A DNA stretch of 64,000 nucleotides from Aeromonas veronii bv. veronii. GTDB lineage: Bacteria; Pseudomonadota; Gammaproteobacteria; Enterobacterales; Aeromonadaceae. The position numbers were made by a program, and so were the translations under genes. Positions 47,346-58,000 of the stretch are shown one piece after another (the first letter of the stretch is position 1; each line of letters starts with the position of its first letter). The DNA is taken from assembly GCF_000820225.1 (NCBI RefSeq), contig NZ_CDDK01000013.1:1-64000 (forward strand), given 5' to 3'. The notes beneath the pieces are model-generated. The model did no database searches and was not told where the DNA came from. It saw nothing but the letters and a program-made list of their open reading frames with translations.

Positions 47346-48878
47346 ATGGATACCTGGATGTACCTCTCCCAGGGCTTTGCGGTGGCACTCACCCCGGAGA
47401 ATCTGGTGATTGCCCTCATCGGCTGCTTTGTCGGCACCGTGGTCGGCCTGCTGCCGGGCCTTGGCCCCATCAACGGGGTCGCCATCCTGTTGCCGCTGGC
47501 TTTTGCCCTGAAACTGCCCCCCGAATCGGCGCTTATTCTGCTCGCCACCGTCTATATCGGTTGCGAGTATGGCGGGCGGATCTCCTCGATCCTGCTCAAC
47601 GTGCCGGGGGATGCCGCCGCCATCATGACCGCGCTGGATGGCTACCCCATGGCCCAGCAGGGCAAGGCGGGAGTGGCCCTCTCCATCTCGGCGGTCAGCT
47701 CCTTTGTCGGCTCCATGCTCGCCATCGGGGGGATCATCCTGTTCGCCCCGGCGCTGGCGCGCTGGTCACTGGCCTTCGGCCCGGCGGAGTATTTCGCCCT
47801 GATGGTGTTCGCCATCGCCTGCCTTGGCAGCATGATGAGCCAGAACCCGCTCAAATCCTTTATGGCGGCGCTGATTGGGCTGGGGCTCGCCACCGTCGGG
47901 GTGGATGCCAACACCGGCGTCTATCGCTTCACCTTCGACAGCGTTCACCTCTCGGACGGGGTGCAGTTTATCGTGGTGGTGATCGGCCTCTTCTCAGTGA
48001 GCGAAATCCTGCTGATGCTGGAGCACACCAGTGGTGGCGGCAAGCTGGTGCGCACCACCGGGCGGATGCTGTTCAACTTCAAGGAGCTGGTCCATTGCAC
48101 CGGCACCATGTTGCGCTCCTCCACCATCGGCTTCTTCGTCGGCATTCTGCCCGGTGCCGGTGCCACCATCGCCAGTGCCATCACCTATATGACCGAGAAG
48201 CGACTGGCGGGGCCGAATGCCAAATTCGGTGAGGGGGACATTCGCGGCGTGGCCGCACCGGAGGCGGCCAACAACGCGTCGGCCTGTGGCTCCTTTATCC
48301 CCATGCTGACCCTGGGGGTGCCGGGGTCGGGCACCACGGCGGTGATGATGGGGGCACTGACCCTCTACAACATCACCCCCGGCCCCACCATGTTCACCGA
48401 ACAACCCGATGTGGTGTGGGGACTGATCGCCGCCCTCTTGCTGGCCAACGTCATGCTGCTGGTGATGAACATCCCCATGGTGGGGCTCTTTACCCGCATG
48501 CTCTCCATCCCGCTCTGGTTTTTGGTGCCCGCCATCGCCAGCGTCTCGGCGGTGGGAGTCTATGCGGTGCACAGCACCACCTTCGACCTGTTGCTGATGG
48601 TGGCCCTCGGGGTCTTTGGCTACCTGCTGCGCAAGATGCACTTCCCCATGTCACCGCTCATTCTGGGCTTCGTGCTGGGTGAAATGCTGGAGCAGAACCT
48701 GCGCCGCGCCCTCTCCATCAGCAATGGCGACACCGCCATCCTGTGGAGCAGCGGCATCAGCCAGACCCTGCTGGTACTGGCCATTGCAGTGATCACCCTG
48801 CCCCCGCTGGTACGCCTGCTGCGCCGCCGCAAAGCCGATCCGCTGATCCCGGACGCCCACCCGGAGCAGGGAGCCTGA
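47346..48878 (+). CDS. tctA: Tripartite tricarboxylate transporter large permease
   Basis: 510 aa, about 12 membrane helices, the usual TctA length. Signature segments are GLLPGLGPINGVAILLPL near residue 35, YIGCEYGGRISSILLNVPGD, and the second repeat GILPGAGATIASAITYM followed by GVAAPEAANNASACG. It couples carboxylate uptake to an ion gradient. AAGGAG precedes the ATG. A terminator closes the operon. Confidence 0.96.
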   Translation: MDTWMYLSQGFAVALTPENLVIALIGCFVGTVVGLLPGLGPINGVAILLPLAFALKLPPESALILLATVYIGCEYGGRISSILLNVPGDAAAIMTALDGYPMAQQGKAGVALSISAVSSFVGSMLAIGGIILFAPALARWSLAFGPAEYFALMVFAIACLGSMMSQNPLKSFMAALIGLGLATVGVDANTGVYRFTFDSVHLSDGVQFIVVVIGLFSVSEILLMLEHTSGGGKLVRTTGRMLFNFKELVHCTGTMLRSSTIGFFVGILPGAGATIASAITYMTEKRLAGPNAKFGEGDIRGVAAPEAANNASACGSFIPMLTLGVPGSGTTAVMMGALTLYNITPGPTMFTEQPDVVWGLIAALLLANVMLLVMNIPMVGLFTRMLSIPLWFLVPAIASVSAVGVYAVHSTTFDLLLMVALGVFGYLLRKMHFPMSPLILGFVLGEMLEQNLRRALSISNGDTAILWSSGISQTLLVLAIAVITLPPLVRLLRRRKADPLIPDAHPEQGA

Positions 48879-48910
48879 TCCGATAGAAAGATGACGGGAT
48901 ATATTGATAT

Positions 48911-48945
48911 AAAAGGGCAAGATCTGAACGATCTCGCCCTTTTTA
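48911..48945 (+). terminator. Terminator after tctA
   Basis: AAAGGGC(A)AGATC pairs with GATCT(C)GCCCTTT and continues into TTTTT. Confidence 0.88.
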
Positions 48946-49239
48946 ACAGACCGCATCCATCTGTCACTAACGGTATAAAAACACCCAATATATCAACGCT
49001 AATCGCCCCGCGTTCCCTGACACTTCAAGAGCCTCAAACTGACGTCATTCAGCAGGTCTTATGAGCAAGCCGCTACGTGACAAGGAAATATTCAGACTGA
49101 CCGCTGTATCCCTTGTTCTCGATCTGTATTCCCCACCGAGTCAGGGGGTGGCAAGCCTGATAGTGAGCTTGAACTGGCAATTAAACGCCGGAGGCTCTAC
49201 CGGACAACACCTGTTTGGATCAAATGTGGATTCGGAGGA
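48946..49239. other. Non-coding stretch between tctA and the tRNA-Leu remnant
   Basis: No supported gene. A 67-codon plus-strand frame at 49061-49264 ends inside the tRNA terminator hairpin and has no ribosome site or recognisable sequence. Probably the original downstream flank of the tRNA gene. Confidence 0.5.
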
Positions 49240-49273
49240 AAAAGAAAAAGGCCACTATTTCTAGTGGCCTTTC
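49236..49273 (-). terminator. Terminator of the former tRNA-Leu gene
   Basis: On the minus strand AAAGGCCACTA-GAAA-TAGTGGCCTTT is followed by TTCTTTTT. It lies about 20 nt beyond the CCA end of the tRNA-Leu fragment, the normal distance for a tRNA terminator. Confidence 0.85.
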
Positions 49274-49291
49274 GTAACTCTTTGATTTTAA

Positions 49292-49313
49292 TGGTGCCGA
49301 GGCAGGAATCGAA
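49292..49313 (-). other. tRNA-Leu 3'-end fragment, probable island attachment site
   Basis: Minus strand TTCGATT-CCTG-CCTCGGC-A-CCA: T-loop, 3' T-stem (one base short), acceptor 3' strand complementary to GCCGAGG (a tRNA-Leu start), discriminator A and encoded CCA. The sequence before the T-loop does not continue as a tRNA. This is what remains at the far side when an element integrates into a tRNA 3' end. The terminator lies outside (left) and the accessory genes inside (right). Confidence 0.72.
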
Positions 49314-49351
49314 GATGGCACACCAAAGCCTTTAAAATCAACAAATGCACA

Positions 49352-49624
49352 TTATAAAAACTTCATCGTATACCTATCCGTATACCAATAATATTTTAGT
49401 GCCACAGCCCCTGCATGGATCTCTGTGACTAGGTTGGATCTTATACGTACAGGGGATCGAGGAAATCGCGCATCTTGCTGATTGAATCCAACAAGAATCT
49501 CAATCAACAAAGGTGATACTCCAACCGGTACACTAGCAAGGAGCAGCTGAAGCATTGCAGGCTGGTCTGGGGGTAAATCAATCCGCCAGTTCGCTGCCCT
49601 ATCTCTCAGCTTAACGCTTCTCAA
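49352..49624 (-). CDS. Small unknown protein (island)
   Basis: 90 aa from a TTG at 49624, overlapping the end of the next small gene by 14 nt. No family recognised. The middle is hydrophobic (MLQLLLASVPVGVSPLLIEILVG) and the C-terminus aromatic (YYWYTDRY). It would be co-translated with the 82-aa gene if real. No clear ribosome site, so it may be a remnant. Confidence 0.4.
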   Translation of the reverse strand: MRSVKLRDRAANWRIDLPPDQPAMLQLLLASVPVGVSPLLIEILVGFNQQDARFPRSPVRIRSNLVTEIHAGAVALKYYWYTDRYTMKFL

Positions 49625-49859
49625 TTTCGCTAAACCACTCCCCGGTACTCCAGTTACCGGTATTCTGGCTCGTTCTGACCCTGACCGGAAAATTTATCAA
49701 CCGGAGCGCCTTGTCATGAACATGCATCGCGCTTTCCTTGTATCTACCCATACTCATTTTTAGTGACTTATTTGCGTCATTGGTGATGATCACGTACCCA
49801 TTATCAATCACACAGCGAGTCAACACCCCAAAATCATGCCAAACAAAACCACTCATCAT
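49611..49859 (-). CDS. Small unknown protein (island)
   Basis: 82 aa, soluble, no family recognised. The sequence looks protein-like (FVWHDFGVLTRCVIDNGYVI, LRLINFPVRVRTSQNTGNW). It lies between the UvrD-type gene and the island border on the same strand, and may form a pair with the overlapping 90-aa frame. Confidence 0.5.
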   Translation of the reverse strand: MMSGFVWHDFGVLTRCVIDNGYVIITNDANKSLKMSMGRYKESAMHVHDKALRLINFPVRVRTSQNTGNWSTGEWFSEIEKR

Positions 49860-49948
49860 TAATCCTTACCGTAACGTTGAACAACAACCGCCGCAGTGTA
49901 ACTGCTACTTAACACCACGGCATGAATCGTTCTCGAAATTAGCCCCTA

Positions 49949-52078
49949 TCAGTTGCACAGCAGTGGGCTGGGCACACCGCTGGAGCTAACAAACAGGCCC
50001 TTGATCGCCCGGGTGGCGGCCACATGCAACAGCGCCCGCTCATTAAACAGGGCATCGCGCAGCTCAACCGGATCGTCGGATTGAATGGCTTTGGGCTCTG
50101 GCACTACACCATCGTTGATGCCGGCAAGAAACACATACTGAAACTCCAGTCCCTTGATGCGGTGCATGGTGGCGATGCGCACCCCGGGATGTGTCACACT
50201 GTCAGCGCTGTCCTGGCCCAGCACAAAGGTAGTGATGCCAGCGTTGTTGAGCTCAGTGGTATATCGCTCATAGGCATACTTGGTACGGGCTGTGAGACAG
50301 ATATCGGTATCTGGGGTGCCCTCTTGCAACAACGCTTTGATCTGCTCAGCGATGGTGGCTGCCTCTTGCTTAAAGTCGGCATGATGGGTCACCAGCGGTG
50401 CCTCGCCATGCATCAGCGACAAATAGTCTTTATCGGTATCAGACTCGCCATCGAGGTTATCGGTCGGCACCCCATTCAACAGCGCCACGGCGAATTTGCG
50501 GGTCTCTTCGGTGGTACGGTAGTTGATCTTGAGTTTCTTGCTGCGCCGACCGCGCACATTGATACCACACTGACCGAGCACCACCTTGTTTCGATAGATG
50601 CGCTGGTGGCCATCACCGACGATGAAGATGTCGTTTTCGCCTTCGGGGATGAGATGGCGCAGCAACACAAAGGCAGGTGCGCCCATATCCTGCGCTTCAT
50701 CGACCACCAGGTATTGATAGGGCAGCTGCACCTGCTTCTCTTTAAACAACACCACCGCCTCAAGCATGGCATCGTGCATTTCGCGTAACTTGGCGCGCGC
50801 CAGTTGTGCCCGATACTCTTCAAATACCGGCCAAATCTTGGCCCGCTGCAAGCGTGAAATGGCCGTGCCTCGCCCTAATCGGCTCACCTTGAAGTAATCC
50901 TCGCGGCTGTGAACCCCATTGGGCTGCACCACACGATGCCACTCTTCCAAATAGAAATTCTCTGGCAGATTGAGGTCTGTGGGCAGCTGTTGCAGCGCAT
51001 ACTCCCAGCATTTGCGGCGCACCGGATCGCTGTCATACACCACCCGAAAATCATAACCGTGGCGCTTTAGTTGATCGGTCAGCCAGCCATCGATATGGAT
51101 CACCTCAATTTTGGTCAGCTCTTCACGGCTGCACAACCGCTGCAGGTTGGCGCGAATATCGGCCGCCAGGTTTTTGGTGAACGTAGTGAACAGCACCTTT
51201 TTGCCGGGCGCGGCTAACAAACGCTGCGCCAACCAACGGGCTCGGTGCATGGCGACCACGGTTTTACCGGTACCGGCGCCGCCCAGCACCCGCACCGGAC
51301 CATTGGCGTGCGCTTCCACCAGCTTGCGCTGGCTGGGGTGCAAAAATACCCGCCATTTTTCCAGCGGGGCATTGAGCATTTGTAGCAGCTCCAGCTCGCT
51401 CTCCACCACGGAAAAGTGCCGCTGGCTACGCTTAATCGCCTGTTCGAAATCGTCGGTATCAACCTTCACATCCGCAGCATCATTAAACTCGGCCAATACC
51501 TCGTCATACTCTAGCCCTTCGGCCAACCAATAGAGCGGCTCCCAGGCATCGGCCGGCATCACCCCCTCCAGCTGGTAGAGCTCGCTCAAGTTGGTCAATG
51601 CCATCACCCGATCCAAAAACAGCGCCGGCACCCCGAGTGCCATGATCTGCTCGGTCGAATAGTCGGCAAATAACGGGGTTGGCTTGAATGCGATGGGCAG
51701 ATCAGGATCGTCCAGCGGTGGCTGCACAACCAGGCTGGTGTCGATCACCTGCAACGCACCTGTAGCGGGATGAATTTCACACTTATGATTTTTAGCCCAA
51801 GAATAAGCATCATCATGCTTATCTACCCACAACAGCATATAGAGATTGCCCTGCTCGGGTTTGAGCACAATGCCGCGGTAGTTCTGGTCGATGCGCACCG
51901 AATGCACATTGGTGCTGCTGGTATCGTGAATCTTTTCGTAGTTAAGCCCCTTGCTGGTAGGGTCATTACGAAACTTGGCAAGAAACTCCATCACCTTTTT
52001 TTGTTGTGCTTTGGGGATCTTGGCAAATGACGTTAAAAAGCCATCGGATATGGCAACTTTCAGGGATGGCAGTGTCAT
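49949..52078 (-). CDS. UvrD/PcrA-type helicase with RelE/ParE-like N-terminal domain
   Basis: 709 aa. Residues ~1-100 resemble the RelE/ParE toxin fold: FLTSFAKIPKAQQKKVMEFL, VHSVRIDQNYRGIVL, LYMLLWVDKHDDAYSWA. The superfamily 1 helicase core follows: Walker A GGAGTGKTVVAMHRA (about 268-282), motif II VVDEAQDMGAPAF, motif III/IV IVGDGHQRIYR and motif V/VI HRIKGLEFQYVFLAG with HVAATRAIKGLFV. It overlaps the upstream giant helicase by 4 nt (ATGA), so it is part of that operon. SF1 helicases with this N-terminal fold are known, but the toxin-like part may serve only as a protein- or RNA-binding module. Confidence 0.88.
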   Translation of the reverse strand: MTLPSLKVAISDGFLTSFAKIPKAQQKKVMEFLAKFRNDPTSKGLNYEKIHDTSSTNVHSVRIDQNYRGIVLKPEQGNLYMLLWVDKHDDAYSWAKNHKCEIHPATGALQVIDTSLVVQPPLDDPDLPIAFKPTPLFADYSTEQIMALGVPALFLDRVMALTNLSELYQLEGVMPADAWEPLYWLAEGLEYDEVLAEFNDAADVKVDTDDFEQAIKRSQRHFSVVESELELLQMLNAPLEKWRVFLHPSQRKLVEAHANGPVRVLGGAGTGKTVVAMHRARWLAQRLLAAPGKKVLFTTFTKNLAADIRANLQRLCSREELTKIEVIHIDGWLTDQLKRHGYDFRVVYDSDPVRRKCWEYALQQLPTDLNLPENFYLEEWHRVVQPNGVHSREDYFKVSRLGRGTAISRLQRAKIWPVFEEYRAQLARAKLREMHDAMLEAVVLFKEKQVQLPYQYLVVDEAQDMGAPAFVLLRHLIPEGENDIFIVGDGHQRIYRNKVVLGQCGINVRGRRSKKLKINYRTTEETRKFAVALLNGVPTDNLDGESDTDKDYLSLMHGEAPLVTHHADFKQEAATIAEQIKALLQEGTPDTDICLTARTKYAYERYTTELNNAGITTFVLGQDSADSVTHPGVRIATMHRIKGLEFQYVFLAGINDGVVPEPKAIQSDDPVELRDALFNERALLHVAATRAIKGLFVSSSGVPSPLLCN

Positions 52079-55000
52079 GCCTTACCTCCTGTAACTAATT
52101 GGGTCAGTGTGTCGATAAGCTCAGCGTCAAGTTCGCCATGGGTCAGTTGCCAACCTTGCGCGATGAAAGCGTCAGCTTGCTGATCGTCTATAAAGCAATG
52201 GGCGCGGTGTAGCGCTGGCCAGGCCAAATCGGCCTCGGCAATGATGGCCCCTGCGTCATCTTGAAGGGCATACCCCACCTCAGGCACCGGCAGTGGTAAT
52301 CGTTGCAACAGCACAATCTGCTGTTGACTCAACACTTCCAGCTCTGCCAGTTCTTGCCACTGCGCCAGCACACCAGCATCCAAAGTGGCATCCGACGTGG
52401 TGCCGTCTGGTGTCGCTGTGGTGACCAACGTGTCCACTGGCCTCGGAACCTGCCCGATGTTATTGCGGACAGCGTTGCGGCTGGTAAAGGTCATATCAGG
52501 CAGCCACTGCAGCAGATTTACCAAACGCCAAAAACCGGTTAAACCGCGTTCATAGTTATCGGCCAAGGGATTTTGGTCATCAAAACACAGATGTAAGCGT
52601 AGGGCTGCATGCAGCTGATCCGGGGTGATCGGATTGATTAGGCAGCGCTGGGGCAACACCGAGGCCAGCTCGATAAACGGTTGAGAGCTGGCCAGGGCAT
52701 CAAGCAAGCCTCCAAACACAAACGGCTCATCGGACAGCAACTGCGCCTCACGCCATGCCGGGGCATTCTCATGCATCTCATAGGCAAACTTGTTGCAAAT
52801 CCCGGCATCTTGGGACTTTTTCACCTCCAGCCATACCCAGGCATGGGCGGCCGCCAGTTTTTGCCAGAACTGCGCCTGAGCACGGGGATCTTGCACATAG
52901 GTCAGCAGCAGTTCGAAGCTGTTACGCTCACGGACTTCACTCTCCAAGGTGGCAAAGGTGGTGGTATGGAAGCGGTTATAAAACTGCGGTGCCTTCATAT
53001 CGAGGTTATGGTGCAGTCCCAACACATCTTGCAAATGTTTGCAGCCAGGTTGGGTTAAATCGCGCCAGGTCAGCGTCCATACCCCATAACGACCGCTATC
53101 GCGAATGGCCTGTCGCTTTTGCACATCATCCACCACGCTCGCCTTATGAAAGGCAAAGCCATCGAGAAAAATAGCCAGCGGCTTGCACTGGGCGATATGC
53201 CCCAGCGGATAGAGCACAAAATCAGGGCGACAGGGAATACCAACCCCCTGTTTGGGGCCCAGATCGACCTGCGTTTTCAGCTGCCAGCTCAGAGAGGGGC
53301 TGCTGCGGGTATTGATGATCCAACCGTCGCCCTCATGGGCATAGCTGCGGCTGACGACCAACTCTTTGCTTTGCGCCAACACATCAATAAAGCGCTTTTC
53401 CAGTTCAGAGCCCATCATGGTATCGAGCGGGATCTGGTTGATACTGTTAATGCGTTGCAACTTGTCGCGTACCGCGAGGATCTGCCCCACCAGCAAACGC
53501 GCCTTATCGCGCGATACGTACTGCATCTTGCCGCGCTCTCGGTAGGCATACACACAGCGATAACAGCCATCTTTACTGGCATCCTGATTACAACCGCAGT
53601 CGCACAGCGACTCGTAGGCCAACTGCAATAGTTGCAATAAGTTATCGGGCTCGCGCATCAGCTCCTTGAGTGAGCCCGTGCCGCCCGGCACAGTATCGTA
53701 GATCACCAGATACTGGCGCCACGAATCCCCCTCATTTTCCGGCTCGCGATAAACCACCCCCTTGAGGTGATCGACACTGCCCTTGAAGTAGTGCTTAAGC
53801 CCCAGCTGGATTGCAGCCCCTAACGAGGCTTCCACTGTCGGATCACTACTATAACTGCTCACCGGCAGCAAGATGCGCACCGCCTCGGATTCCAGCTGAC
53901 GATAGAGATAGAGATAATCTTCAAACTGCGCCTTCTCAGGCGTGCTCTTGTATTTACAGCTCAGATCGTGCTCTTTGCGTGGATCTTGATTCACCGGATG
54001 TTGCACCATGCCGCAGCCCAAACAGACCTTAAAGCCGCTGCAACGTTTAATATCACCGGCGATGCTCAGTTCCAGCGCATCTTCAGTCTGCTTGCCAAAG
54101 TTGATATCACGCAGGGTCACCTTGCTTAAAAACTCAAAACCAAACGGCACTTCTCCGTCGCTGATCGCATAGGCTGCGGTCACATCCTTAGGCTCATAAC
54201 TCACCAGTAATTGGCGCTGATAAAAGGCCGGTTCTCGGCTATCAGACTCATCGCCAATCTGGCTGTCACGAGCACTGGCGCGGGCATAGACCTGACGCAA
54301 CTTCAGTAACGTGGTCTTCTGACCTGCGTCAGCCCAACCCGGGGTCCCGCACTTAGGGCAGTATTTATGCGGGTCACCGTTTTGGTCGATGTTTTCACTG
54401 TGATTGCAGTGGCTACACAAGCGCCAGTGCTCTGGTTCCGACACCTTGAGATCAATTTGTTCAATCTCGACCTTATGACCACCAGCATAAAAACTATTGA
54501 GTGGCGCCAGCTCGGCCAAGGCGGTCGAGGCTGGGCGCTCATATTCGTAGGTCGCGGTCTGATAACTGCGCCCCTCTTCATTCTCATTTTTACGCCACAA
54601 CACAGAACGCAGGGTAATACCCGCCTCAGGGAAGGCGTAATTGGGTAATATTCCCTCATCGGTTAAAAAGTTCAGCGTCTGCTTGTTGTTGATCTGGCTG
54701 ACCAAGGCTTGCAAGGCTTGGCGTTCGGTATGCAGATCACGCATATCCGAATCAAAGTTCTGATCGCGCGGCCCGGTTTCGAGCTTATCGATGCTGCGCT
54801 TGAGCTTATCGATGCGCGCCTTGAGTGACTTACGATCTTCAAGCAACTGTTGCAACGCCTTGTCGATGCGCAGCACCAGCGAATGCTCAGCCTGCTGCCC
54901 CATCAAATAGTCATGGAGCTGTTGCAGGGTTTGCGGCTCAAGATCGGCAAACACTGCGGCAAAATCGGCAGCAAGCCGGACCCTCTGCTCCTCGACAAAC

Positions 55001-58000
55001 GCCAAAAAGTTATACGGGAAGCGTTCCTTCTTGCCGCGTTCCACCTCATCGAGCATCTGTTTCACATTCGGGCTGATCGCCATCGGCGTGATGCCGGTTC
55101 TCACCCAACTGTCGAGGCAGAAAGCCGCCAGTTGACGCTCCAAAATCGCCACGGCGTTAAGAAACACCCCCGGCGGCTGCACCTGACCCTGCATCATCTC
55201 CAGCGGCTCTTCAAAGAAGAATTGATCGTGTGGATTGCCTTCGGCCAGGGTGATATTCAAGGCGTTGCCATCTTTACGCCCGGCACGGCCAATGCGCTGC
55301 AAATAGTTGGCCGGCGCCGGTGGCACCGAACAGAGCAGCACGCTAGAGAGATCGCCCACATCGATACCCATCTCCAGGGTCGGGGTGGCTGACAGCAAAT
55401 TCACCTGCCAGGCGCGAGTGCCGCGATAAAACGCCTGCTCGGTGGCCTCGCGCACCTCGCGGGTTAACAGTCCGGTATGCTCGGCACCCACCACCCGTGC
55501 CACATCAAGCCGATCCCAGCGCAATGCACTCGCTTGGGCGGTAAGCTGATATGTCCCGGTGCAGCGCAGCGACATACAGGGCGCGCCCTGCCACTGCCAC
55601 GCCTGCGCACTGGGGGCGACCAGCGTCTCTCGACAGTCACTGCAGCATAAGCGGCTGACTTCACGGGTTACTGTGAGCGCCTTGGGCACTATGCCCCAGG
55701 CTTCGCCCCTTTTGCTGTCAAAGCGGGCCATCAAGCCAGCCTTGGTTAAGGTCTCCAGCAGCTGGCGCAGCACGGTTTCGCTGACGCTGCTAACAAACAG
55801 ACGCTCACCCTGGGCAAGGGTAAGGTTGAGCCAGTGCTGATACCAGCTGGGGTTGGATTTGGCGCCGAGCAACTGGCTAAAGCTTTTATTGCGCTCGAAG
55901 GTGGCATAGGCCGGTTTGCGGGTGCGCGGACCGATGGTGGGCATGTAGCGTGAGGTGCGTTCACGCTGCATCATACGAAAAGTATCACCGCCATCTTCGC
56001 GGTAACTTTCAAACGCCGGGTGCATTACGGCTCCGGCGTGGATCAAGTGCCGCAGCACCCCGAGCACAAAATGGGTGACCTGTTCAAGGGTCACGCTCTG
56101 CATCAGATCCCCCAGCTCCTCGCGCCACCTGGCGTGCAAGGGCGGCAACAGCGCATCGAGTAACGAGCCATCCGCCGCCACACAGGCAAAACCGCTGTTT
56201 TCCAGAGTACGGCCAATACCGGCACGCAATGTCAGCTCACTGCATACCTCCCAGTCAAGCCGCTTGGCCACCAGTTCAGGCAGATCCGAACCCGCGGACA
56301 GCACGTTGTCTTGCACCAGTGTCTGATAATCGTTCAGCCACAGCATATTGGGTGCGATAAAGCGGCCGACAAATTCGGCCTCATCCTGACTGCGGACCTT
56401 GGCATCAGCCAGCACAGCGGCGGCAAACGCATCGAGGGTGAGTTCTCCCTGCTCAGGCAAGGCACTGGCTATCTGGCCGCGCAGCACCAAAGGCCAGGTG
56501 CGGGCAGTAAAGAAACTGGCGCGGTGCGCCGCATCTTGCACCGAATCAGAGAAGGTAATGAGCTTTTTGTGCTCATTAAAGCGGCTGCCATAGAGCTGGT
56601 GGATCATCACTGACGAGAGGCTGGCGGCACGCGACCCCATGATCGACAAGCCTTTCGAGCTGCCGCAGTAGGGGCAATCGGTGGATGAGACCAGGGTATC
56701 TTTGCGCTCTTTGAGCAGATCCGGCACCAATACCCGCAACAGGCCTTCATGGCCACACTGCTCGCAGGCCGCTTTGTCAGCGCGATTGAGAGTCAAACAC
56801 TGTGGGCACAGGTGCTGATGAACGCCACTAACCGCCTTATCACTGAGATCAGGGAACGCCAGCGCCAGCGCGCGGCCACTATCAAAGAACTGGCGGTAGA
56901 TATCATCCAGCTCCGTTTCAAGCTGGCGGCTCTGGCCGTGGCGCATGCTGGCCCAACCGGTGGCGTGGCAATCGCGGCAGTGCACCACCGGCAGGTGATG
57001 GGTTTGTTCATCAGCCAGCAGATCGCTGGCGAAACGTAACTTGGGTTGCTTCTCGACCGAAGCCACCAGCCGGCGTAATTCGCGCAGCCACAGTTGAGAC
57101 CGCAGTTGCACCAAGGGGCGCACCGGACGCGGTTTACCAGCGAGTTCCCGTTGCGCACGCGCCTCTGGCGATTCATTAACCGGGCTGCGCGCTAGCGCCA
57201 ACAGTGCCAGCCAACTTTGCAGCAACAGGCGTGCCTGCACCGCTGGCAGTGACAGCATCACGGCAAAACGTTCAGCACAGCTGTGCTCGGTCAGGATCCC
57301 TCCCTGCAGATCGGCCAGCATCAGATGCAGGGCACTGTGCTGGCGCATCAACTCACCTAGGCGGATGCGCACCTCGCGCCCGGTATCGCTGTCGAGATCG
57401 GCGGGCAGCACCAGATCTTCTGCGGGAAACCACAGTGCCAACTGGGCATTAAGGTAAGCGTGATGATCGGCGTAACTGCTTGCTTCGAGCTGGCTATCCG
57501 GCTCGGGGAAATAGCTAAAACGCACCGGTGAGTCTTGCAAAAACTCGGCGGCACTGAGGCGGTCTTCGCGGATCACCGCGCTGTCATCAAACGGCTGCTC
57601 GAAGATCTGGCTGGCGTAGTCAAGCAACTGGCCTAGCTCATCGCCCACCGTGGCCGAGGTGCCCACACAGGCGAACTGGCCGTTATCCACCGCCACATGA
57701 TGCTTTAGGCGGCGCACCAAACACGCCAGGTCAGAGCCTTGAGCACCATCGAAGGTGTGCAGCTCATCGACCACCAAAAAGCGCAAGCAACCCGGTGTGT
57801 TGTAGCGCCACAGCGGCTGATCCACCGGCCGCATCAACAGGTAGTCGAGCATCTTGTAGTTGGTCAGCAGAATATCCGGCGGGTTCTGGCGCAAGGTTGG
57901 CTTGTCGGTGATCACCTGCTTGGGTCCCATCACCTTGCTGGGAAACTCATCGCTATCGCCGACAAACAGGCCAACCGTCACCCGCCCATGCAGCTTGGGA

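Noticed and set aside
49061-49264. 67-codon plus-strand frame
   Set aside because: Runs into the tRNA terminator hairpin; no ribosome site.
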